Origin: Poriferisodalis sp965116715
GTDB taxonomy: Bacteria; Actinomycetota; Acidimicrobiia; Acidimicrobiales; Poriferisodalaceae
Direction of reading: 5' to 3'
NCBI GenBank assembly: GCA_965116715.1
Contig: OZ220724.1
Coordinates: 2,976,001 to 3,040,000 of the forward strand
DNA length: 64,000 bases
Shown here: piece by piece, positions 43,259 to 51,511 of the stretch
Layout of the letters: the number at the start of each line of letters is the position of its first letter
How positions within the stretch are numbered: the first letter of the stretch is position 1
The notes under the pieces: generated by a model
Seen by the model: only the letters and a program-made list of their open reading frames with translations
Told to the model about the DNA's origin: nothing
Databases searched by the model: none
Translations under genes and position numbers: made by a program

Positions 43259-44221
43259 ATGACGCTTGCACAGATTCTGCTCTTCGCCGAAGGCGACGCC
43301 GACGGTCCCTCCGGCCTCACGCTGGAGCTGGCCACCAAGGCCCGGGAGCTGGCCGGCACCGTGACGGCATTCGCGCCGGCGCACGGCGAGGCCATGGCTG
43401 CCGAGCTGGGCGCGCACGGCGTATCGACCGTGTATTCGCTGGATGGCCTCGGCGATGGGCTGGTCGGCGTTCACGCCGCGGCGGCGCTCGTTGGGCACAT
43501 CGACGCCACATCGCCCGATGCCGTGTTCTTCGGCCAGACCACCGACGGGCGCGACACCGCCGCCCGGCTGGCGGTGCTGGCGGATCGCCCCGTGTCCACC
43601 AACAACGTGGGTGCCGAGGTGGTCGACGGGGCACTCGTGACCGAGGAGCCGATCTTCGGCGGCACGCAGAACATCTTCACCGCGTACCGGGCGCCGGCAC
43701 CGGCGCTCGCCATGTTCCGCCCGAAGAGCTTCGAGGCCGAGCCCAGCGGGGGCGGCGCGGCCGCCGTCGAGAGCGTCGCTGCGGCCGATCCCGGCGAGGC
43801 GGGACGGGCAACGGTGACCGGCCGACATGCCGAGGAGCGCTCAGGGCCGCAGCTCGACGATGCCGCCGTCGTGGTGTCGGGTGGTCGAGGGCTGGGTCAG
43901 CCCGATGCCTACTCGATGGTCGACGAGTTGGCGGGCTTGCTGGGTGCGGCGTCCGGCGCGTCGCGGGCCATCGTGGACGCTGGCTGGGTTCCCTACGCCA
44001 AGCAGGTGGGCCAGACCGGCAAGGTCGTCAAGCCCAACGTCTACATCGCGTGCGGCATCTCGGGCGCGACCCAGCATCTGGTGGGCATGAAGGGCTCCAA
44101 GAACATCGTGGCCATCAACAAGGATCCCGAGGCGCCGATCTTCGGCGTTGCGGATCTGGGCATCGTCGGCGATGTGCACAAGGTGATGCCGGCGCTGATC
44201 GAAGCGCTCAAGTCCCGCTAG
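43259..44221 (+). CDS. etfA: Electron transfer flavoprotein alpha subunit
   Basis: FAD-binding alpha subunit of ETF (320 aa). The C-terminal FAD domain has GRGLGQPDAY near 217, VDAGWVPYAKQVGQTGKVVKPNVYIACGISGA near 241-272, and NKDPEAPIFGVADLGIVGD near 288. ATG 43259 is chosen because GAGAGGTG lies at a good distance; TTG 43253 would sit only 3 nt from it. It ends at a hairpin shared with the convergent kinase-like gene. Confidence 0.93.
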   Translation: MTLAQILLFAEGDADGPSGLTLELATKARELAGTVTAFAPAHGEAMAAELGAHGVSTVYSLDGLGDGLVGVHAAAALVGHIDATSPDAVFFGQTTDGRDTAARLAVLADRPVSTNNVGAEVVDGALVTEEPIFGGTQNIFTAYRAPAPALAMFRPKSFEAEPSGGGAAAVESVAAADPGEAGRATVTGRHAEERSGPQLDDAAVVVSGGRGLGQPDAYSMVDELAGLLGAASGASRAIVDAGWVPYAKQVGQTGKVVKPNVYIACGISGATQHLVGMKGSKNIVAINKDPEAPIFGVADLGIVGDVHKVMPALIEALKSR

Positions 44222-44263
44222 TTAGACCAGCGGCTGACGCATTTCCGCTGGTTAGACCAGCGG
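44221..44263. terminator. Hairpin and direct repeat between convergent genes
   Basis: CCAGCGG (44227-44233) pairs with CCGCTGG (44245-44251) around an 11-nt loop, right between the etfA stop and the stop of the SCO1664-type gene. GTTAGACCAGCGG occurs twice, at 44221 and 44251, exactly 30 bp apart. No T-run follows, so a bidirectional terminator is likely but not certain. Confidence 0.5.
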
Positions 44264-45025
44264 CCAGGGCCAGCGGCGGCCGCCGTCGTCGTCGGGGAAC
44301 CTGCCGAAGCCGGCGAGCCATTCGGCGCGTTCGGCCAGCGCGCCGAGCTCGTCGGGCCGCAGCCATTGTTCAAGCTCGGCAGGCGGCTCAGCGGCCGATC
44401 CGATAGCGGCGCCGAGTTCGTCGTCGAACGGTTCGCCGCCGAAGTCCCAGATGACCGTCCGCAGCTTGAAGTCGCTGGCAAAGCACAGGCCCTGGTCGAT
44501 GCCGTAGATCGGCCCCCAGCGCGATGCCAAGCAGTGCCCCGACTTGCGGTCGGTGTTGTTGGCGATGAGATCGAAGGCGCAGATGCGCCTCAGGTCGCCG
44601 TGGTGCCGATCCTCGGCAACCAGCGTGAAGTAGTGCTCTTCGAAGTTGGCATCGATGAAGAGCTGGACCGAGCCCACCCCGTAGGGGCCGTCTCGCTCGA
44701 CCGTGGGCGGGATGACGTGCCAGCCCAAGGCCTCCGACAGCTCGAATGCCGCGATCTCGCGCCGGTACAAGCCGGACGGGAAGTCCCACAACGGTCGTTC
44801 TCCACGCTCGGGCTTGTAGATCGCGGCGGTGGGTGTGGTGGCGTGATCGATCCGTACCAGGAAGGTGGCGTTGCTGCTGTAGGGCATCCGTCCCAGGATC
44901 GAGATGTCCCCCTGATGCAGCACGTCCAGGGCATCGGCGGTGGGCGCGTCCCAGATGACCGGCAGCTTGAGCTGCTCGCCGTCCTCGCTGCGGGGCAGCA
45001 CATGGTGGGGGGCCGGTTCGTTCAC
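44252..45025 (-). CDS. SCO1664-family PI3/4-kinase-like protein
   Basis: 257-aa protein of the actinobacterial SCO1664 family, which is related in sequence to phosphatidylinositol 3/4-kinases. Visible blocks: LGRMPYSSNATFLVRID, IYKPERGERPLWDFPSGLYRRE, ICAFDLIANNTDRKSGH (the D-x-x-x-N-x-x-x-x catalytic pattern) and YGIDQGLCF. Starts with GTG 45025. It ends a three-gene operon with the histidine phosphatase and DUF3090, an order known from mycobacteria and streptomycetes where the group lies near mshC; mshC itself is not in the window. Confidence 0.82.
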   Translation of the reverse strand: MNEPAPHHVLPRSEDGEQLKLPVIWDAPTADALDVLHQGDISILGRMPYSSNATFLVRIDHATTPTAAIYKPERGERPLWDFPSGLYRREIAAFELSEALGWHVIPPTVERDGPYGVGSVQLFIDANFEEHYFTLVAEDRHHGDLRRICAFDLIANNTDRKSGHCLASRWGPIYGIDQGLCFASDFKLRTVIWDFGGEPFDDELGAAIGSAAEPPAELEQWLRPDELGALAERAEWLAGFGRFPDDDGGRRWPWPLV

Positions 45026-45050
45026 ACCGGTCCGTCACAGGGCCGAACCA

Positions 45051-45557
45051 TCACGTGCGGGGTGGACGGTGCCCGTTGCGCATGCCGAAGTCACGGCCTT
45101 CTTCGACCAGCAGCATCGCCTGCTGAGCGAATCCGAGCGCCGTCGCGTAGTCGAGATGAAATCGGGCTCGGCCGCCGGTGCGCTCATCGTCGTCAGCCGG
45201 CATCTCGCCAGCGGACCCCGAGTCGGCTTCAGCGTCGTCGTCATCATCGATCTCGTCGGCGATGACCACGATGACCTTGCCCTCGGCGTCCATGCCCGTG
45301 GCGAGGCGGCCGACGGTCCACGCGGCGGTCACCGGTTCGACCAGCTCGCCGAAGGCGGCGGCGGGCCCCTCGTAGCCCTCGCCCTCGAGCAGTTCGCTGA
45401 GCAGGTTTGCCAGCGCCCAAACCTGTCCCTTCTCCAGCTTCAGCGAGACGATGTGGCCCGCCTCGGTCGCCTGCAGGAAGAAGATGCGCTGGCCGGGCGG
45501 CCCCACGGTGCCTGCGAGGAACGTGTCGGGATTGCGGAGGTCGAAGTCGTCACTCAT
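45051..45557 (-). CDS. DUF3090 protein
   Basis: 168-aa member of DUF3090, identified by QRIFFLQATEAGHIVSLKLEKGQ near residue 23 and the C-terminal LDYATALGFAQQA. Family function unknown. An acidic patch (DDDDDAEADSG) interrupts the conserved core near 110. It overlaps the phosphatase gene by 4 bp (ATGA), and the kinase-like gene follows after 25 nt. Confidence 0.85.
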   Translation of the reverse strand: MSDDFDLRNPDTFLAGTVGPPGQRIFFLQATEAGHIVSLKLEKGQVWALANLLSELLEGEGYEGPAAAFGELVEPVTAAWTVGRLATGMDAEGKVIVVIADEIDDDDDAEADSGSAGEMPADDDERTGGRARFHLDYATALGFAQQAMLLVEEGRDFGMRNGHRPPRT

Positions 45558-46192
45558 GCCGGAGCCAATGCCGCCAGGTCGGACGTGCTGTTGGTAGCCA
45601 GCACGACAGGGCCGTCAGCGGAGTACAGGATCGCAGTCACCGAGCACGGCGACACCACAATCCGCTGGAACAGATCGAGATGGGTGCCCATCGCGTCGGC
45701 CACCAGCGCCCGTATCGGGTCGGCGTGGCTGACGGCAACGACGGTCGCTCCGCGGTGGCGGGCCGCCAGCTCGCTCGCCGTCGCCGCAATACGCGCCTGC
45801 ATCTGCCGGAACGTCTCGCCGTCGGGAAAGCGAAAGCCGCTCGGGTAGCGCTGCACCTGCGACCACGCCGCCAGCTTGCGCAGCTGATTGAGCTTGCGGC
45901 CCGTCCAGCGGCCCATGTCGAGTTCATTGAGGCCGTCATGGGTGCGTACCTTGCGCCCGAGGGCTGCGGCAATCGGCGCGGCGGTCTCCTGCGCGCGCAC
46001 CAGCGGGCTGGCGTACACGGCGGCCACCCGGCGTCCTCCTGCGGCGATTCGCTCCGCAGCGCGCTGCGCCTGCTGCGTTCCGGCTTCTGACAGGTGCACC
46101 CCGGGTCGCCGGCCGTACAGCTCGACGCCGGTGGTCGGGGTGAGGCCGTGGCGGACGAACAGCAGCAGCGTGGGTCGGGGTCGGCTCGGCAC
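45554..46192 (-). CDS. Histidine phosphatase (MSMEG_4193 type)
   Basis: Phosphoglycerate-mutase-fold phosphatase (212 aa). The RHG motif FVRHGLT near residues 11-17 supplies the catalytic His, with SPLVRAQETA near 61 and SHADPIRAL near 149 completing the active site. GTG 46192 is chosen because the fold begins directly after; a longer frame adds only low-complexity sequence. First gene of the trio with DUF3090 and the SCO1664 family. Confidence 0.85.
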   Translation of the reverse strand: MPSRPRPTLLLFVRHGLTPTTGVELYGRRPGVHLSEAGTQQAQRAAERIAAGGRRVAAVYASPLVRAQETAAPIAAALGRKVRTHDGLNELDMGRWTGRKLNQLRKLAAWSQVQRYPSGFRFPDGETFRQMQARIAATASELAARHRGATVVAVSHADPIRALVADAMGTHLDLFQRIVVSPCSVTAILYSADGPVVLATNSTSDLAALAPA

Positions 46193-46275
46193 CGGGTCGA
46201 AGCTACTTGGCCGGGTCGGCCCGCAGCGGTGTTGGACGGCACGCGCGCGGCAAGGCCGACTGGCACACTCGCAGC

Positions 46276-47016
46276 GTGAGCGGTTCACCGAGCCCGACCC
46301 CCGAGGCTGCGGCCTTGCACCTGTTGAATGACGAGGTGGCAGCGTGCCGACGCTGCGACCGGCTGGTGGCATGGCGGGAGCAGACCGTCACCGACAAGCG
46401 GGCCGCTTTCGCCGACGAGGACTACTGGGGCCGGGGCGTGCCCGGCTTCGGCGACCCCGCCGCAGCGGTGGTGCTCGTGGGCCTGGCGCCGGCCGCGCAT
46501 GGCGCGAACCGCACGGGCCGGATGTTCACCGGCGACCGCTCGGGCGACTTCCTCTACGCAGCCCTGCATCGCTGCGGCTTCGCAAACCAGCCGACCTCGG
46601 TGCGCGCCGGCGACGGGCTTGCATTGCGCGACGCCTACATCACCGCAGCGGTCCGGTGCGCGCCGCCCGCCAACAAGCCCACTCCAGTCGAGCGGGACGC
46701 CTGCCGGCCATTCCTTGAGCGCGAACTGGCGTTGCTGGTCAACGCTCGTGTCGCCGTCGCGCTCGGCGCGTTCGCCTACGGCGTGCTGTGCACGATCGGC
46801 AGCGTGCGGCCGCGACCTCGCTTCGGCCACGGTGCGATCGCTGACGTGCCAGCCGCCGACGGGTCAGCCGAACCTCCTCCGCTCGGCGGCATCACTCGCA
46901 TCGTCTGCTCGTTCCATCCCAGCCAGCAGAACACCTTCACTGGCCGCCTCACCGCCGACATGGCCGATACGGTCCTTCGCAATGCACGCCGGCTGGCGAA
47001 CCTCCCGCCTGCCTGA
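46276..47016 (+). CDS. Type 5 uracil-DNA glycosylase (UdgB)
   Basis: Iron-sulfur uracil-DNA glycosylase (246 aa) that removes uracil and some deaminated purines, important in high-GC genomes. The family-5 motif VGLAPAAHGANRTGRMFTGD near 64-83 and the C-terminal HPSQQNTFTGRLT near 219-231 are diagnostic. Cluster Cys pairs: Cys24/Cys27 plus two Cys in the middle. GTG 46276 is the natural start. A binding-lipoprotein-like gene follows after 1 nt. Confidence 0.9.
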   Translation: MSGSPSPTPEAAALHLLNDEVAACRRCDRLVAWREQTVTDKRAAFADEDYWGRGVPGFGDPAAAVVLVGLAPAAHGANRTGRMFTGDRSGDFLYAALHRCGFANQPTSVRAGDGLALRDAYITAAVRCAPPANKPTPVERDACRPFLERELALLVNARVAVALGAFAYGVLCTIGSVRPRPRFGHGAIADVPAADGSAEPPPLGGITRIVCSFHPSQQNTFTGRLTADMADTVLRNARRLANLPPA

Positions 47017-47017
47017 G

Positions 47018-47614
47018 GTGAGTCAGTCCCTGCTGAGGCGGGCTGCATGCGTGGTCGCTGCTGTGGTCGCATCGGCGGGCATGCTCGCGTGCTCCGCCAC
47101 CGTGATCGAGGTGGAGCCGCCCGGCGATCAGGGTGTGACGGATGCCGACGGGTCGCTGGGCAATCCGGGCACGCTCGCGCCGCCGAACGTGCCCGGCACC
47201 GGCGCTCCGGGGCTGCTCGCGATCGAGCCGCTCGTGGCCTTCATGGACGCATGCGTGGCCGACACAGGTCTCGTCGGGCCCTGCCATTGCGCCGCTGACC
47301 GCATGGAGGGAAGCCTCACCGCCATCGACCTCGAGGTACTCGAGGACCGCATGTCGGGTGCGCTCGAGTTCTCTCCTGAACTGGCCGGAGCGCTGGTGGA
47401 CTGCCGTGACGCTGCGCCGCCGCCCGCATGGTCCGCTGCTCAACAGCAGACGTACCTGGACGTGTGCTCGGCCGGTTCTGACCGGCTGAGGAGCTTGTGC
47501 GCCTGCTCCCTGGCCCGCGCTCAGGAGGTGGTGTCGGCCCACCGGCTGAACGACTTCCTCGCAAGCAACGAGGTTCAGCCCGGCATCGTCGACTTCATCA
47601 ACCTCTGCCTCTGA
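47018..47614 (+). CDS. Cysteine-rich lipoprotein of unknown function
   Basis: 198-aa exported protein. A short signal ends in the lipobox GMLAC near residue 25, then a Gly/Pro-rich spacer to about 65. The mature part has seven Cys (MDACVADTG, CHCAADRM, VDCRD, DVCSAG, LCACSLARAQ, INLCL), arranged as two similar helical units each with a C-x-C pair, which suggests disulfides outside the cell. No family recognised. The GTG at 47018 lies 1 nt after the UdgB stop. Confidence 0.7.
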   Translation: MSQSLLRRAACVVAAVVASAGMLACSATVIEVEPPGDQGVTDADGSLGNPGTLAPPNVPGTGAPGLLAIEPLVAFMDACVADTGLVGPCHCAADRMEGSLTAIDLEVLEDRMSGALEFSPELAGALVDCRDAAPPPAWSAAQQQTYLDVCSAGSDRLRSLCACSLARAQEVVSAHRLNDFLASNEVQPGIVDFINLCL

Positions 47615-47635
47615 TCCAGCCAAGCCGGCGAGTCG

Positions 47636-48820
47636 CTACTTCTTGGTGGGCTCGGGCAGCAGGGCCGGCTTGTCCCATGCGAACTTGGGCCAGCGGACAC
47701 GCGACTTCTCGCTGAGCTTGTGCATGAGCGCGATGGCGCCGGGGTCCTCGTCGCCGGGCCGCCCGATCAGCGAGCCGTCGGCCAGCATCTTCATGATGAT
47801 CTCCCGCCCGATGTCGGTGCGGACGATGGTGAGGGTCCAGTCGCTGTACTTGCCGATGCCGCCAGTGGAGATGTCGGCGTGCTCGGCAGCGAAGTCCGGG
47901 CAGTGGTTGCAGCCCTCGCGCGTCCACGCGTGGCATTCCTTGAGGTTGATCTCGTAGTAGCCGCCGTCGTGGGTCCAGATCTGGAAGACGCCCTTGATGT
48001 TGGTCTTGCGGATGCGGTGGCGGTCGAGCCCGTACTTCTGCTCGAACAGCTCTTCGAAGATGGCCTCGTCGAACGACTTCGAGCACAGCAGGCCGATGTT
48101 CAGCACGAAGCGGTTGCCCACCTTGCCCACCTTGCGCGACTTGGCGACCGGCACGATCGAGCTCTGGCAGCTCATGCCGACCAGGGCGATCTTCTGTGCC
48201 CCGGCTTCCATCGCCTCGTCGTAGGCGAGCGTGTTGGCCGAGTACGTGTAGCGGCTGCCGGCACCGCGCAGCACGTCGTCGCGGTTGAACGCCACGCCCG
48301 GCGAGGCAGTCCACTGGTTGCCCTCGCCCTCGCCCACGTAGGACGTCAGCGCGGCGTCGATATAGCCATGGTCGAGCGCCCAGATGAGGATGGCCGACAC
48401 CAGCCCGCCGTCCTGGCCGATCTCGTGGACGAAGTCGTCAGACGCCCGAGTCAGGATGATGTCCTTGAAGACCCCCGACGGCTCATCCGCGGTGCGGTGG
48501 CGCCCGAACATGAAGTCGTCGGCCTCGTCCTCCCAGGTGCGAAAGCGGGGGCACGCACGGGTGCAGCTGGTGCAGCCCTTCTGGCCGTGGCCGCAGTCTT
48601 CGAGCCCGAGCTCCTCTTCGAGATGGAATGGCGTGAAGCCGCCCTGGACGTGCTCGTAGCCGATGACGTCGTGCGGGCAGGAGATCACGCAGCCCGCGCA
48701 GCCGGTGCACAGCCCAGTGGTGATGACCTCGTCGTACAGCTCTTTCCACTGGAACGTCCAGCGCTGGGGCGCACCGTTGGATGCGGGAGGGGCCTCGGTC
48801 GTTTCCCCGGTCATTGCCAT
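47636..48820 (-). CDS. FrhB-family F420-linked iron-sulfur oxidoreductase subunit
   Basis: 394-aa protein with two ferredoxin-like 4Fe-4S motifs near the N-terminus (Cys38/41/44/48 and Cys83/86/90) followed by the FrhB/FdhB fold, which binds coenzyme F420 in hydrogenases and related enzymes. GQDGGLVSAIL near 135 and GMSCQSS near 213 are typical. The partner enzyme is not beside it. Together with the PPOX gene it points to F420 use. Substrate unknown. Confidence 0.83.
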   Translation of the reverse strand: MAMTGETTEAPPASNGAPQRWTFQWKELYDEVITTGLCTGCAGCVISCPHDVIGYEHVQGGFTPFHLEEELGLEDCGHGQKGCTSCTRACPRFRTWEDEADDFMFGRHRTADEPSGVFKDIILTRASDDFVHEIGQDGGLVSAILIWALDHGYIDAALTSYVGEGEGNQWTASPGVAFNRDDVLRGAGSRYTYSANTLAYDEAMEAGAQKIALVGMSCQSSIVPVAKSRKVGKVGNRFVLNIGLLCSKSFDEAIFEELFEQKYGLDRHRIRKTNIKGVFQIWTHDGGYYEINLKECHAWTREGCNHCPDFAAEHADISTGGIGKYSDWTLTIVRTDIGREIIMKMLADGSLIGRPGDEDPGAIALMHKLSEKSRVRWPKFAWDKPALLPEPTKK

Positions 48821-48938
48821 GTCGCCAGACTACGGCAGGCGTCTGGGGAACGAGCAGCGACGACCTCGCCGGGCAACAGGATCGATCTGGGCCTGCAGGG
48901 CGCTGAATCCGCTGCTCAGGGCTCTAGGGTGGCCCGCC

Positions 48939-49355
48939 GTGACCGAGGCTGAACTGCTGGAGCTGCTGTCGGAGGGACGGGTGGCAACCCTTGCGACGAT
49001 CCGGTCCGACGGACGCGTCGACCTGGTGCCGTGCACGTATGCGTTCGAGGACGACGTGGTGGTGACCGCCGTCGACCACAAGCCCAAGACGACCATGGAT
49101 CTCAAGCGTCTCGACAACGTTCGACGCTTTCCTGAGGTCACGATGCTGATCGAGCACTACGACGACGACAACTGGGAGCGCTTGTGGTGGGTGCGCCTGC
49201 GGGGGCGCGCGGCGGTGCACACCGAGGGCGCGCAGCACCGAAACGCCATCGAGCTGCTGTGCAAGCGCTATCCGCAGTACGCCGCCGAACCGCCGGTCGG
49301 CGCCGCCATTGTCATCCAGCGCACCGAATTGACCGGCTGGTCAGCCACGAGCTGA
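48939..49355 (+). CDS. PPOX-class F420-dependent oxidoreductase family protein
   Basis: 138-aa split-barrel flavin/F420-binding protein of the PPOX superfamily: LLSEGRVATLATIRSDGRVDLVPC at the N-terminus, KPKTTMDLKRLDNV near 48, and the WVRLRGRA strand near 82. The length and blocks resemble the small actinobacterial F420-dependent class. GTG 48939 is used; longer frames run into unrelated sequence. It is divergent from the FrhB-type gene. Confidence 0.8.
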   Translation: MTEAELLELLSEGRVATLATIRSDGRVDLVPCTYAFEDDVVVTAVDHKPKTTMDLKRLDNVRRFPEVTMLIEHYDDDNWERLWWVRLRGRAAVHTEGAQHRNAIELLCKRYPQYAAEPPVGAAIVIQRTELTGWSATS

Positions 49356-49386
49356 GCCGGCGCCGGCCGGCATGGCGCCGCCGCAG

Positions 49387-49458
49387 CGCCCTCGGCAGGA
49401 TTCGAACCTGCGCACATGGCTCCGGAGGCCACTGCTCTATCCCCTGAGCTACGAGGGC
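49387..49458 (-). tRNA. tRNA-Arg (anticodon CCG)
   Basis: Reading the minus strand, a 7-bp acceptor stem (GCCCTCG/CGAGGGC), a D arm with GCTC/GAGC, an anticodon loop CTCCGGA with anticodon CCG, and a T arm with TTCGAAT form a full cloverleaf of about 72 nt including the discriminator base. It reads Arg codon CGG. CCA is not encoded. It lies beside, and divergent from, argS. Confidence 0.95.
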
Positions 49459-49670
49459 TGAAGGCCAGGCCGGATTCGATTGCCGGACCCAATGCCCGGT
49501 CAAGCTATCGACCGGCCTCGCGCCCCACTCTGGCGGCTGCTGGGCGTCTGCGCAGCCTCAGGTCCCGCAGCGCCTCAGCGGCGACCCGTCGATAGTCACG
49601 CTGCACTGCTGCCGCGCCGCAGAAAATGGCCCCGAGTTCGTGGGGATGCAGGGGTAGCGTCGCATCGGTG

Positions 49671-51476
49671 ATGGAAGCTGAGTTGTCGCGTGCGATCTCG
49701 GGCGCACTTGAGCGCCTCGGCGTGCGTGTCGACCCGTCGCGTCTCGGCCTCGAACGCCCGGCTCGCGCAGATCACGGCGACTGGTCGACCAACGCGGCGC
49801 TGGTGAATGCGAAGAGCGCCCGGATGGCGCCTCGCGAACTTGCGCAGCGCCTTGCCGCAGAACTCGACGGTGCCGGATTGCCTCATCTCGAACGAACCGA
49901 GGTGGCGGGGCCCGGGTTCGTGAACCTGCACCTGTCGCCGACGTGGCTGCATGAAGTGCTCGGCGACGTGATGCGCCGGGGGACTGACGGTTACGCGTGC
50001 CACGACGAGGGCGTCGGCAAAGCCGTCGACCTGGAGTTCGTGTCGGCCAATCCCACCGGACCGCTGCATGCTGGCGGTGGCCGCTGGGGGGCCTTCGGTG
50101 ACAGCCTGGCCCGCCTGTTCCGCCGTTGCGGCTATGCGACCGTCACCGAGTACTACGTCAACGATCTGGGCACACAGGTCCAGCTCTTCGGGCAGTCGCT
50201 TGTGGCGCGCATGACCGGCGAGCCCGTCCCCGACGACGGCTACCACGGCGAATACGTGGGCGACTTCGGCGATGATCTGCGCCAGGGCAAGTACTTGGAC
50301 GAGTGGGCCGAACAGTTGGCCGCCGAACTGCGTGTTGACGGTGACGTCGAGCGAGCCGAGGCTCTAGAGGCAATTGCGCGTGGACACGGCATGTGGCCGA
50401 TGCCGGGGCTCCTCCCCCCGGGGGAGCGCCTCGCTGCGAGGTGGGGTATCAAGCGCGCATTGCGTGACGTTTCAGAGTCACTCGCAGCGATGAACGTCAG
50501 CTTTGATCATTGGCAAAGTGAAGCGGCGCTGGTCGAGTCTGGGGCAATGGCGGTTGCGCTCCAGCGTCTGGAGGCAGAGGGCCATCTGGGGCACGAGGAA
50601 GGGGCGACTTGGCTGAAGACCAGTAACTTCGGAGACAGCAAGGACCGGGTGCTGGTACGTAGCAGCGACGAGCCGACGTACTTCTTGCCAGATATCGCGT
50701 ACCACCACGCCAAGTTCGATCTTGGGCGTTTCCGAGAGCTACAACGTCAGAGTTCAGACGCGCCTGAAGTCGGCTCCGAGAATGGGCAAGTTGATCTGGT
50801 CATTGACGTGCTCGGCGCGGATCACCATGGCTACGTGCCGCGCATTGCGGCGGCCATGCAGATGCTGGGGCACCCGGCCGAGTCCTATGAGGCCATCGTC
50901 GGCCAGAACGTGACGCTGATGCGTGACGGCCAGGTCATCGAGCTGTCCAAGCGCACCGGCACCATGGTCGAGGTGCGCGAGCTCATTGACGCAGTGGGCC
51001 CCGACGTGGCGCGCTTCGCGTTCCTGCTGCAGTCGATCGACTCGCGCCAGACCATCGATATCGACCTGCTGTCGGCGCAGGCTGCGGAGAACCCGGTCTT
51101 CTACGTGCAATACGCGCACGCCCGTATCGCATCGGTGGCCCGCCGGGCTGAGTCCGATGGGGTAGCGGCGGTGCCGCCCGCCGGCACCGATCTCTCACCG
51201 CTGACCGGCGAGCGAGAACTGGCGCTGCTGCGGGCGCTCGAAGTGCTGCCGTCGGTGGTCGAGATAGCGCTGCGTGAGCGGGCGCCCCACAAGGTGACGA
51301 CGTGGGTGCGCGACCTTGCCGCCGCGTTCCACGGCTTCTACCACGACTGCCCGATCCTGCACAGCGAGGTCTCGCCAGAGGTCCGTGATGCACGGCTCTG
51401 CCTGACCGAGGGCACGCGCATCGGCTTGGCGATCGGCCTCGACCTGCTCGGCGTGGACGCGCCCGAGGCGATGTGA
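49671..51476 (+). CDS. argS: Arginyl-tRNA synthetase
   Basis: Class I synthetase for arginine (601 aa). The HIGH motif is HAGG in GPLHAGGGRWG near residue 132, and the KMSKS-like loop is ELSKRTGTMVE near 424. The N-terminal Add-1 domain and C-terminal anticodon domain are intact. GTG 49668 is the other possible start, one codon upstream. DNA from about 50,360 to 50,810 is less GC-rich than the rest of the gene with no break in frame. Next comes lysA after 35 nt; this pair is conserved in Actinobacteria. Confidence 0.93.
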   Translation: MEAELSRAISGALERLGVRVDPSRLGLERPARADHGDWSTNAALVNAKSARMAPRELAQRLAAELDGAGLPHLERTEVAGPGFVNLHLSPTWLHEVLGDVMRRGTDGYACHDEGVGKAVDLEFVSANPTGPLHAGGGRWGAFGDSLARLFRRCGYATVTEYYVNDLGTQVQLFGQSLVARMTGEPVPDDGYHGEYVGDFGDDLRQGKYLDEWAEQLAAELRVDGDVERAEALEAIARGHGMWPMPGLLPPGERLAARWGIKRALRDVSESLAAMNVSFDHWQSEAALVESGAMAVALQRLEAEGHLGHEEGATWLKTSNFGDSKDRVLVRSSDEPTYFLPDIAYHHAKFDLGRFRELQRQSSDAPEVGSENGQVDLVIDVLGADHHGYVPRIAAAMQMLGHPAESYEAIVGQNVTLMRDGQVIELSKRTGTMVEVRELIDAVGPDVARFAFLLQSIDSRQTIDIDLLSAQAAENPVFYVQYAHARIASVARRAESDGVAAVPPAGTDLSPLTGERELALLRALEVLPSVVEIALRERAPHKVTTWVRDLAAAFHGFYHDCPILHSEVSPEVRDARLCLTEGTRIGLAIGLDLLGVDAPEAM

Positions 51477-51511
51477 GCGGGTTGGGGATCCGGTGATTCG
51501 AGGATGCGGTC

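Noticed and set aside
49459..49667. T-box riboswitch before argS
   Set aside because: No T-box sequence or anticodon-bearing stem could be seen in the 209-nt gap; the gap before valS was also checked with the same result.
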